Shown in pieces: positions 16,213 to 23,728 of a stretch of 64,000 nucleotides of DNA (positions within the stretch are counted from its first letter, which is position 1; every line of letters starts with the position of its first letter). A model generated the notes under the pieces. That model did no database searches. It saw only the letters and a list, made by a program, of their open reading frames with translations, and had not been told where the DNA came from. The DNA is taken from positions 2,418,001-2,482,000 of the forward strand of contig CAKKNE010000006.1 of NCBI GenBank assembly GCA_918797485.1, in the 5' to 3' direction. The position numbers and the translations under genes were made by a program. The stretch is from Pelagomonas calceolata. Its lineage: Eukaryota; Sar; Pelagophyceae; Pelagomonadales; Pelagomonadaceae.

Positions 16213-17877
16213 ATGAGTTTCATGGACTCACCCACAGCCTTCATCCGCAAAGAAATAGTCGACGCGCTCGACGAAGCGCAAGACAGCGGGGACACCGTCG
16301 AGGTCCACCCGCGTGCGGCGTCGCCGCGGCGGCCCCTGCTCACCTCGAAGAGCTTCGAGGACCCGAGGAAGCTGCCGGCGCCGCCGGCGCAGCCCGAGGA
16401 CGACGCCAGCACGGTCGCCTCGCTCCGGCCGCCGCCGATCGGGCCGGGCCTCAGCAACATCAGCTCGCTCACGTCGGCCGAGATCGACGACCCCGAGCTG
16501 CTCATCCTGGCGTCGAAGACGGCGCCGCCGCCATTCCTCGAGAAACAGGCCGCGCGGCGCGCGTCGGCGCCGGCCGAGTCGTTGACGGACCTCGCCGCGG
16601 CCGCCAAGCAGATCGCGGCCGCGAAACAACAGCGCCCGGTCGCCAAGCGCCGCTTCGTGCCGCTCCTCACGTTCGCCCTCGGAGCGCTCCTCGCGACGGC
16701 GGCCTTCTTCTGGTCTCCAGCTGTCGACTTGGTCCTGCCGCGCGTCGCGCTTAGTGACGCGAATGTCCAAGCTCCTAAACCGACATGCGTCGACGAGGCC
16801 TGCGCGGTGTGGGCGCACCCGCTCCGCATCGGCGCCTTCTCACCGCTCGTGATCCGGCCGGCACCAGGAGCTGATACCTCACCCGGAGCCTTAGTGGCGT
16901 TCCTCGACGGCCACAAGCGCTGGGCCCGCGACCGATTGGAAAGTGAAGGTGCTCTCCTCTTCCGGGGCTTCCAGGTCACGAACGCGTCGGACTTTGAGAG
17001 TGTGGCCGTGTCCTTGGAACCGGGCCAGCTCGCGACGACCTACGAAGGGACGAGCCCGCGCACTTCATTATCACCTCATGTCAAGACGGCGGCCGACCTG
17101 CCACCTACTTCGGTGGTCCCGGCCCACGCCGAGATGTCCTTCGCGCCGCGGCCGCCGGCGCGGCTCTACTTCTACTCGCACGTCTCAAACACGGGTATTG
17201 GAGGCGAGACGCCCGTGTCCGATTTGCGAGCAGTAGCTCAAGCATTGACGCCCGCGGCGCGGCGCCGTTTATCTAGACCTTTACGCTTCGAGCGCGTCTA
17301 CTACGATGAGAGGAGCTGGTTCGGCTCGTGGGATCCCACGAAGACCAAGTCGTGGCAAAGCATGTTCCCCGGCCTTTCCCGCAAAGAGGCTGAGGTGGCT
17401 GCTCGGGAAAAGGGCTACGAGCCCTCGTGGCTGCGCGACGGTTCGCTGAAGCTGTCGCACGTCGTCGGGAGCCCGTTCCGGGCCCATCCTTCTGATAACG
17501 TGGAGGCCTGGCACTCGCACCTGACGAACCTGCACGTGACGACGGCCTGGGCCGCGGAGTTAGGGAAGGCGGCGCGGCACTTACGGTCGCCGTCGTACGT
17601 TCTCCGGTCATTGTTCTTCTCGGCTTTATATGGCTCGGGCCTCGCGGAGACGCTTCTCCACGTCATGGGGTCCGAGGTCGGAGCGAAAGTGGTCGAGGCC
17701 GAGACCGGCGCCGAAGTCGTCGACGTCGAGTACGTGCGCGCGCTCATGGACAAGTACACGTCGACGCATCAGCACGAGGACGGCGACGTCATTGTGTTGG
17801 ACAACTTCCGCGTCGGCCACGCGCGCAACCCGTGGGACGGCTCGCGGCGCGAGCTGTACGCGGCCTGGACGGCCTAA
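16213..17877 (+). CDS. Membrane-anchored TauD/TfdA-type Fe(II)/2-oxoglutarate dioxygenase
   Basis: This is a 554-residue protein. Residues 1-147 are a charged, Pro/Ala/Ser-rich cytosolic-type tail. Residues ~148-176 are a single hydrophobic segment (FVPLLTFALGALLATAAFFW). The rest is a TauD-like catalytic domain: GALLFRGFQV, the iron-binding HxE in VPAHAEMSF (about 304), a GETPVSDLRAV block, and the distal His plus cofactor-binding Arg in DNFRVGHARNPWDGSRRELYAAW near the C terminus. Such enzymes hydroxylate small molecules using 2-oxoglutarate. The topology (short tail, one helix, large C-terminal catalytic part) suggests a type II membrane protein of the endomembrane system; that is inference. 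Substrate unknown. Confidence 0.85.
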   Translation: MSFMDSPTAFIRKEIVDALDEAQDSGDTVEVHPRAASPRRPLLTSKSFEDPRKLPAPPAQPEDDASTVASLRPPPIGPGLSNISSLTSAEIDDPELLILASKTAPPPFLEKQAARRASAPAESLTDLAAAAKQIAAAKQQRPVAKRRFVPLLTFALGALLATAAFFWSPAVDLVLPRVALSDANVQAPKPTCVDEACAVWAHPLRIGAFSPLVIRPAPGADTSPGALVAFLDGHKRWARDRLESEGALLFRGFQVTNASDFESVAVSLEPGQLATTYEGTSPRTSLSPHVKTAADLPPTSVVPAHAEMSFAPRPPARLYFYSHVSNTGIGGETPVSDLRAVAQALTPAARRRLSRPLRFERVYYDERSWFGSWDPTKTKSWQSMFPGLSRKEAEVAAREKGYEPSWLRDGSLKLSHVVGSPFRAHPSDNVEAWHSHLTNLHVTTAWAAELGKAARHLRSPSYVLRSLFFSALYGSGLAETLLHVMGSEVGAKVVEAETGAEVVDVEYVRALMDKYTSTHQHEDGDVIVLDNFRVGHARNPWDGSRRELYAAWTA

Positions 17878-18052
17878 TCATCGTGCGCGCGCCACCGTTT
17901 GATACTGTGTCGTTTGTGTCGGCGCGCCACGCTTGTGTAAATATACCCCTCAATCGACTGACTCGGAAATAGTCCTCGTGTTCTAGGCTCGCGTCGACGG
18001 CTTGATCGCCGCTGCACCGCCTAGTATTTTTAGCAGAATGGCCGTTGGGTTC

Positions 18053-19186
18053 TTACGCGCTCCCCGGCGACGGCGTCTCGCGGGCGCGGAGGGCGGCTCG
18101 AGCCTTTATCAGATCGCGCCCGAGCCCTCCTGTGATCGGGTGCGCGCCACCGAACACGCGCCGCGCGATCCGTCTCGCGTCCTCAAGCGTCGTCACGGCC
18201 TCGTTGAGATCGTCGAGCGTGGCGTCAGGGTCCTCGCAGAGCGACGACGCGTAAGTCCACCTCGTCTTGAGCGTGACTCTATGCCCTTCTCCGAGAACGC
18301 GTCGCGCCACGGGCATTGTTTTGAGCAACAGCGGCTTGGCTTCTGCGTAGCGCTTGAGACTACCAAGGGACGACGCGTAGTTGAGGGCTGCTCGGAGTGT
18401 CGCTGGATGCTGTTCGCCATGGAACTTCAAACGCCCAGAGTATACGTCTCGCTCCACGCTTAGGGCCTTCTCCATCTGTCCAAGCTCTCCATACGTGCTC
18501 GCAAGATTGCTCTGCGCGACGAGAATGCCCTCTTCACCTGCGCCTATGCGCCGCAACAGAGACAACTGGGCCTCTTTCACGGACAACGCTTCTTCGTGAT
18601 GATTCGCCTCGTCTAACCCGTTCCCAAGCTGGTTAATTGCAAAGCCCCGAGTGGCATCCGTCTCCGGCCGCCCCACGTACGTCTTCCAGCAGGCCCATCC
18701 GATCGCGCACCGCACGACGCCGTGGTACTCTTGCTTGCACAGACTACACGTGTGCCACCGCCTCCACCTCTCAACCAACACCTTGTCCCCCAAATTGTTC
18801 TCCTCGGCCTCCGCGACCAAAATCTTCGCCTGCTCCGCCAGACACGACACATGCGCAAAACCCGCCGTCCCGCGGCACGAGCACCCGCGCACGAGGCCCT
18901 CCTTCGTCTTCCAGTGGAGCGCCTGCGTGCAGATGAAGCACGTCTGGTCCTTCGTGTCGTCCGCGCACGCCTCGACCGCGACCGCGACGGCCTCCTTGTA
19001 TTTTTTGTCGGCATTGTACTGCTCTGCGTTGCCGCCGCGGTGTATTTTCTTACACATCTGCTTGTGGCCGCGGCGCCAGTGGTCATGCTGGCATGTCGAG
19101 TCACAATAGCGGGTCCAACATCTAACACAACGCGGCGCGGTGTGGGCCAGTGGGGCGGCGCAGGCGGCGCAATTTGTGAGGATCAT
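18053..19186 (-). CDS. MYND / RING-CH / TPR protein, copy 1 (left arm of inverted pair)
   Basis: This is a 377-residue protein. An N-terminal MYND finger (CAACAAPL...CVRCWTRYCDSTCQHDHWRRGHKQMC) is followed by a RING-CH-like zinc module (CFICTQ...GLVRGCSCRGTAGFAHVSCLAEQ...CSLCKQEY), the type found in MARCH ubiquitin ligases. The C-terminal half has TPR-like helices (LSVKEAQLSLLRRIGAGEEGILVAQSNLASTYGELGQ...HPATLRAALNYASSL...GEGHRVTLKTRWTYASSL), resembling kinesin-light-chain TPRs. It may be an adaptor or E3-type protein; activity is not proven. It is transcribed divergently from copy 2 at 19312, with 125 bases between start codons. Confidence 0.85.
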   Translation of the reverse strand: MILTNCAACAAPLAHTAPRCVRCWTRYCDSTCQHDHWRRGHKQMCKKIHRGGNAEQYNADKKYKEAVAVAVEACADDTKDQTCFICTQALHWKTKEGLVRGCSCRGTAGFAHVSCLAEQAKILVAEAEENNLGDKVLVERWRRWHTCSLCKQEYHGVVRCAIGWACWKTYVGRPETDATRGFAINQLGNGLDEANHHEEALSVKEAQLSLLRRIGAGEEGILVAQSNLASTYGELGQMEKALSVERDVYSGRLKFHGEQHPATLRAALNYASSLGSLKRYAEAKPLLLKTMPVARRVLGEGHRVTLKTRWTYASSLCEDPDATLDDLNEAVTTLEDARRIARRVFGGAHPITGGLGRDLIKARAALRARETPSPGSA

Positions 19187-19311
19187 TTTGCGTTGGCGGG
19201 CCGTCTATAGAGCGTTCGCGTCGCGCGGCGGCGTTTTTGTGAATGAAAAAATCGGGTTTTCCAAGCCGAGCCAAGCCGCCGCAACCCCATAACTCACCGC
19301 AAAAACGCAAG
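19187..19311. promoter_or_regulatory. Bidirectional promoter between MYND copies 1 and 2
   Basis: Only 125 bases separate the two divergent ATGs, so initiation for both genes must lie here or overlap the genes. The inverted repeat formed by the paralogues extends slightly into it: AACGCAAAATGATCCTCAC on one side matches AACGCAAGATGATCCTCAC on the other. No CTAG-type element is present. Confidence 0.6.
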
Positions 19312-20442
19312 ATGATCCTCACAACATGCGCCGCCTGCGCCGCCCCACTGGCCCACACCGCGCCGCGATGTATTAGATGCCAGACCAGATACTGCAATCA
19401 GACTTGCCAGCATGACCACTGGCGCCGCGGCCACAAGCAGATGTGTAAGAAAATACACCGCGGCGGCAACGCGGAACAATATAATGCAGACAAAAAATAC
19501 AAGGAGGCCGTCGCGAAGGCGGTCGAGAAGTGCGCCGACGACACGAAGGGCCAGACGTGCTACATCTGCACGCAGGCCCTCCATTGGAAGACGAAGGAGG
19601 GCCTCGTGCGTGGGTGTGCGTGCCGTGGCACGGCGGGCTTCGCGCACGTGTCGTGTTTGGCGGAGCAGGCGAAGATTTTGTTCGCGGAGGCCGAGGAGAA
19701 TAATTTGGACCATAAGGCGAAGGATGATAGGTGGGCGCGGTGGTTCTCGTGTAGTCTGTGCAAGCAAGAGTACCACAGTGTCGTGGCGTGCGCGCTGGGG
19801 TGGGCATGCTGGAAGACGTACGTCGGGCGGCCGGAGGCGGATGCGGTTCGCATGGCGATGGGCGTACTTGGGAGCGGTTTACACGTAGCAAGATACTACG
19901 CGGACTCGTTGTCCGTGAAGGAAGCCGAGTTGTCTATGCTGCGGCGCCTTGGCGAACAAGAAGAGCATATCCTCGTCACTCAGACCAATCTTGCGGGCAC
20001 GTATCATGAGATCGGACGGTTTGAAGAGGCCAACCGCTTGCTGCGAGACGTATACTCCGGATGGCTAAAGTTACAAGGCGAAGAAGATGAACGAACCATC
20101 CAAACAGCCAACAACTACGCGAATGCCCTTGTTCGTCTAGAGCGTTTCGAAGAAGCCAAGCCACTGATACGCAAACAGATTCGCGTGGCAAGACGCGTTC
20201 TCGGAGAAGGGCATAGAGTCACGCTCAAACTGCGGTGGCTTTACGGGCGGGCGCTCTACGGAGATGTCGGCGCCACGCTCGACGATCTCCGCGAGGCCGT
20301 GACGACGCTCCAGGACACGGAACGGATCGCGCGGCGCGTGTTCGGCGGCGCGCATTCGACCACAGGAGGGCTCGGGCGCGATCTGTCCAAAGCTCGATTT
20401 AACCTCAGTGTCCGCGAGACGCCGTCGCCGGGGAATGCGTAA
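19312..20442 (+). CDS. MYND / RING-CH / TPR protein, copy 2 (right arm of inverted pair)
   Basis: This 376-residue protein is collinear with copy 1. The MYND finger (CAACAAPL...CIRCQTRYCNQTCQHDHWRRGH) and RING-CH module (CYICTQALHWKTKEGLVRGCACRGTAGFAHVSCLAEQAK) are nearly identical to it. The TPR half is more divergent (LSVKEAELSMLRRLGEQEEHILVTQTNLAGTYHEIGRFEEANRLL). The start is set at 19312 because MILTTCAACAAPL aligns with copy 1 and copy 3; the frame opens 23 codons earlier but without conservation. The last codons (RETPSPGNA) are repeated as DNA immediately downstream. The zinc half is conserved and the TPR half is drifting, which suggests shared machinery with different partners. Confidence 0.85.
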   Translation: MILTTCAACAAPLAHTAPRCIRCQTRYCNQTCQHDHWRRGHKQMCKKIHRGGNAEQYNADKKYKEAVAKAVEKCADDTKGQTCYICTQALHWKTKEGLVRGCACRGTAGFAHVSCLAEQAKILFAEAEENNLDHKAKDDRWARWFSCSLCKQEYHSVVACALGWACWKTYVGRPEADAVRMAMGVLGSGLHVARYYADSLSVKEAELSMLRRLGEQEEHILVTQTNLAGTYHEIGRFEEANRLLRDVYSGWLKLQGEEDERTIQTANNYANALVRLERFEEAKPLIRKQIRVARRVLGEGHRVTLKLRWLYGRALYGDVGATLDDLREAVTTLQDTERIARRVFGGAHSTTGGLGRDLSKARFNLSVRETPSPGNA

Positions 20443-20496
20443 GAAATTGAAAAGCTCCGCGCCCGCGAGACGCCGTCGCCGGGGAGCGCGTAAGAA
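20413..20496 (+). repeat. Short duplication of the 3' end of MYND copy 2
   Basis: A ~33-base unit starting CGCGAGACGCCGTCGCCGGG and ending GCGTAAGAA occurs at 20413-20445, covering the stop codon. It recurs at 20464-20496 with two changes. The second unit would encode the same RETPSPGSA tail and stop, and it matches the tail of copy 1 (PSPGSA) more closely than copy 2 itself (PSPGNA). Confidence 0.75.
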
Positions 20497-20520
20497 CGCA
20501 AAGGCTCACTAAAACTAAAC

Positions 20521-22143
20521 TTACATGACGCTGCACGCCGTCGTGCCGTACTCGCGCCACAGCATCGGGATCGCGTAGCACGTCGGGCAGCACGTGATGT
20601 CGAGCGAACCGATGATGTGGTGCCCAAAACACTTCTGGAACAAGGACCTGGCCTTGACCGGCTCGCCGAAGAAGAAGACGTCGTACGTGTACGGCGCGTG
20701 CTTGTATTTGGAGCCGACCTCGCCCAAATCCTCCCGCCGTCGCGGACCGGGGTCGTCCCCGAGCACGCGGTGGTCCAAACCCATCTGCGCGTCGCGCCGC
20801 TCGTGCCACGCCTCCAAAGTTTCGCCTTCCCGCCGCGGATTCGACGGCGCGTCATGAGCATACTTGATCTCCTCTTCGGTCCACCCATCTCGCTCCGCTA
20901 AAGCTTGCCACTTATCCTTTTGAGGGGCTCTGGAAAATTTGTCGCCCAGCCTCAGCTGGATCTCCCGGAATCTTTTTTTCCGCCTTTTGAGCGCGTTGCC
21001 CATGGCCCAGATACCTTCCAATGCGAGTACCGTACCTCTAAAGTCCAACGCCGTCAGCGTCTCGTTGTCCCGGAAGCCGTTAGCTAATTCCGCGGCCCCG
21101 CGCGCCGTAAAAAAATTCTCGCGGATGTCGAGGAACTCCAATCGCCCAAAGCTCACCTTGCCGAAACACTTGATTCCAGCGTCGAAGTGGTTGTTGCGCC
21201 GCGTTTGTAGCATGTTCACCGTGCAGCCCGCCTCGGATGAAATTAGTCTCGCCAAAGCCCTCGCGCCCTCGATGTGCGAGTGATTGCCACTTAAATCTAA
21301 TCGCTCCAACCCGATGTACCTCAGTCGTATGAGACCGTCGCATAAGCGCGCGACGCCGACGCCTCCTAATGAATTCTCGGCCAGATCCAATTCCTTGAGC
21401 ATGCCGACTTGCACGCCTCTCGTCCTATACACAGGATGCAACCCCTCCAGGATCAAGGGTATGCCTTCTCGCGTGATCAAGTTCGTTCGAAGTCGAGCGG
21501 CCCGCATGTGCGAGAACCCGGCCTCGTCCTCCTCAAATAAATGAATAGCTTTGAGCAGCGTCCCTAGCTGCCGGCCCGCGTCCCGGTTCAAGCCCCGCAA
21601 CTCCTTCCGGATTTCTCTGGATTTGGTTGATTTAGCACCAAAAAACTTCAACGCGTCGACCATGGCCTCCATGACGGGGCCCTTCTCGTCCTCTCGTCTT
21701 TTTTGACCGGCCTCCGTGTGCGCGGGAGCTTCTGATTCCAATTCCCAGCCGAAATCTTCTCCGATCAACGCGTTCTCCTCCGGCAGGATGCCCGCCTCCT
21801 TCCACAATTCTCGAACCTCCTCCTTGATATAGGAAGGCCAGTTCACCTTGATCTCGGGCTCGCTCGGTTCCTTCTCCTCTTCCGGCTCAGGCGCGACCTT
21901 CACGACGCCCCGCGCGGCCCACTCTTTATCACTTGCGGCGGCCTTCTCGCGCTGTTCGGCGTCGGCGGCGGCGAACATGGCCCCGTAGGGGTCGTCGTCG
22001 TTGGAGAAGCCCATGGCTGTCGAGTGCCCCTGCCTTGGGGCCGGTCTCACGCTGCCCCGCCGGGTGCGGCTCGCGACGGCGGCGTGCACGAGGGCTTGCC
22101 GCGATGCGAGGGCAGCCCTCGGGGCCCTCGACGACGCGGACAA
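20521..22143 (-). CDS. Leucine-rich-repeat protein (ribonuclease-inhibitor type)
   Basis: The protein is 540 residues from the first ATG, or 497 from the ATG at 22014 (MGFSNDDDPYGAMF), which may be the true start because the region before it is Arg/Ala-rich. The middle holds LRRs of the RI type (MLKELDLAENSLGGVGVARL, YIGLERLDLSGNHSHIEGARAL, RLEFLDIRENFFTARGAAEL, TLTALDFRGTVLALEGI). The N-terminal part is acidic and helical. The C-terminal ~120 residues contain a cysteine-bearing segment (FQKCFGHHIIGSLDITCCPTCYAIP). A protein-binding scaffold role is likely. No catalytic domain is seen. Confidence 0.75.
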   Translation of the reverse strand: MSASSRAPRAALASRQALVHAAVASRTRRGSVRPAPRQGHSTAMGFSNDDDPYGAMFAAADAEQREKAAASDKEWAARGVVKVAPEPEEEKEPSEPEIKVNWPSYIKEEVRELWKEAGILPEENALIGEDFGWELESEAPAHTEAGQKRREDEKGPVMEAMVDALKFFGAKSTKSREIRKELRGLNRDAGRQLGTLLKAIHLFEEDEAGFSHMRAARLRTNLITREGIPLILEGLHPVYRTRGVQVGMLKELDLAENSLGGVGVARLCDGLIRLRYIGLERLDLSGNHSHIEGARALARLISSEAGCTVNMLQTRRNNHFDAGIKCFGKVSFGRLEFLDIRENFFTARGAAELANGFRDNETLTALDFRGTVLALEGIWAMGNALKRRKKRFREIQLRLGDKFSRAPQKDKWQALAERDGWTEEEIKYAHDAPSNPRREGETLEAWHERRDAQMGLDHRVLGDDPGPRRREDLGEVGSKYKHAPYTYDVFFFGEPVKARSLFQKCFGHHIIGSLDITCCPTCYAIPMLWREYGTTACSVM

Positions 22144-22172
22144 GCTCGTTACAGGCTTTACAGCGGCCGGCG

Positions 22173-22195
22173 CTAGTATCTTACCTGCCGCTAGC
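22173..22195 (+). promoter_or_regulatory. CTAG-type upstream element (strong copy)
   Basis: CTAGTATCTTACCTGC followed by CGCTAGC lies between divergent genes: 30 bases upstream of the LRR protein's first ATG and 190 bases before the M23 peptidase start. It is oriented toward the M23 gene. Confidence 0.5.
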
Positions 22196-22384
22196 TAATT
22201 ATCAGCGTGAAGAACGACGAGCCGCACGTAGCGATATAGAGTACCTAGCGGTCCTCTAAAGGGGGCGACAGACCCAGACACATAGCATCTCTGAACGGCT
22301 AGAGCGAGAGCCGCTGGAAGCACTCGTGCATAAAACTGCACGCTGCACTCGAGGCAGCAGTGCAGCAGTGCAGCGGCGGGCGAG

Positions 22385-23329
22385 ATGGCAGCGCAGCACC
22401 TCGCCGCGCTGTCGTTAGATGATAGACCAAAAGTATCGGACGGCGTCGTCGCGGACGCGGCGCCGGGCGTCGCCTGGTTGGATGCAAGGACGCCGGGCGC
22501 GGGCTGGGCTTTATCTGTAGAGCCGTTCGACGAGTCTGATTTCGGGCTAGAGGAAGGCGACGCGGTGCCGGACCTAAACATAGATCAAGAGGATGGCATC
22601 CTGTCCCTGCTCAATTCATCTCAAAGAGCTAGGGCATACCACGTCTCGATATATGACAGGACGCTCACGGCATCACATGGCACCTTAACATCATGCCCAT
22701 GTCGAGGACGGCGCTGCACGACGTTATCAGTAGCGGTGCCACCTAGAACATCAGTAGACGTCTGCGAAGTCGAGGGCGACGCGTTGACTGTGGACCTCGC
22801 GTCGGACGTGGTCGACATCGTGGAACCTACAGAACTGGAGGCGAGGACGTACGACGTCTTCCCCCTACCTAGTGAAGGGGGCCCGTGGCTCTGCACGCAG
22901 GCTTCCGGTGGTTTGTTGTCGCACTATGCTCATGCTTCGACATATCATGCTGTAGATTTTAGATGTCCGGAAGGTACACCATGTCTAGCAATTGCGGATG
23001 GCGTCATCCACGCCGTCGACGTCGCCAACGAAGATGGCGGCATCCACGTCTCGGAGCTATTTCGGTGGAATGCCGTGACGGTGCAATTGGACGACGGCTT
23101 CTTCGCGGAGTACGTTCATATACGGTCGTCGGCATGTAAGGTCGGCGACCGCGTGAGGAAGGGAGATATCATAGGAGCGACGGGGGCCGTCGGCTTCTGC
23201 CCCGAGCCCCACCTTCACTTGGAGGTCCACGCGTCGGCGGCGAAGGACGCTCCTTCTGTGCCGTTGCGCTTTGGCGATCGGGTGCCCCGGGCCGGGGAGT
23301 GGTGGGACGGGTACGCGGCGTCCTCGTAG
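22385..23329 (+). CDS. M23 (lysostaphin/LytM-type) metallopeptidase-domain protein
   Basis: This is a 314-residue protein. Residues ~175-305 form a LytM-like domain. The zinc ligands are visible as YHAVDF (HxxxD, about 185) and PHLHLEVH (HxH, about 274), with the usual GTPCLAIADGVI strand and GDRVRKGDIIGATGAVG loop between them. In bacteria M23 enzymes cleave peptidoglycan cross-links. The N-terminal ~170 residues are unrecognised and lack a signal peptide or membrane helix, so the enzyme may act inside the cell. M23 domains are uncommon in eukaryotes; a bacterial origin by transfer is likely, but GC content matches the neighbours, so it is not a recent insertion. Confidence 0.85.
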   Translation: MAAQHLAALSLDDRPKVSDGVVADAAPGVAWLDARTPGAGWALSVEPFDESDFGLEEGDAVPDLNIDQEDGILSLLNSSQRARAYHVSIYDRTLTASHGTLTSCPCRGRRCTTLSVAVPPRTSVDVCEVEGDALTVDLASDVVDIVEPTELEARTYDVFPLPSEGGPWLCTQASGGLLSHYAHASTYHAVDFRCPEGTPCLAIADGVIHAVDVANEDGGIHVSELFRWNAVTVQLDDGFFAEYVHIRSSACKVGDRVRKGDIIGATGAVGFCPEPHLHLEVHASAAKDAPSVPLRFGDRVPRAGEWWDGYAASS

Positions 23330-23728
23330 TTTTGTAAGTTGTATGTCTGGTGTTGAGGGACGCAGCGACGGCGTATTGACTGATGCAGTGATGCCGACTG
23401 CCAGTGAACCCGCACAAAATTTCTGAATTTGCCCGAGGCCGCCAGAGCCCGTCCTAGCACGCCTCTAAGCCTCGCATCAGGGGTTGATTGCTCCCGTTTG
23501 CGCGGCTCGGTCGGCCTGCTTGCGAACAAGTCGTTGCTAACAAAAGCACGCCGCAGGCCACCATTTTTGGGCCGGTGCTCGCTTGAGCACTGCTGCGGGC
23601 TCACATTTATCACTGACGCTCGAGCGCACCACCAGGCGCAAACCAGTTTGGCGGTTTACACGCTGCGCACACAGTTGCGCAATCGCAGCGCGCCGACGCC
23701 AGCGCCCCCGCGCAAGACCACCACAGCC
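23330..23728. other. Intergenic region before kinesin-5
   Basis: About 400 bases with an open plus-strand frame that continues into the kinesin gene but has no conserved pattern. It probably holds promoter and leader. No CTAG-type copy is seen. Confidence 0.4.

Noticed and set aside
22165-22195. The CTTACAG/CTGTAAG part of the CTAG-type element as a splice site
   Set aside because: It resembles a donor on one strand (GTAAG) or an acceptor on the other (TTACAG), but copies lie in intergenic DNA on varying strands with no matching partner site or frame evidence.
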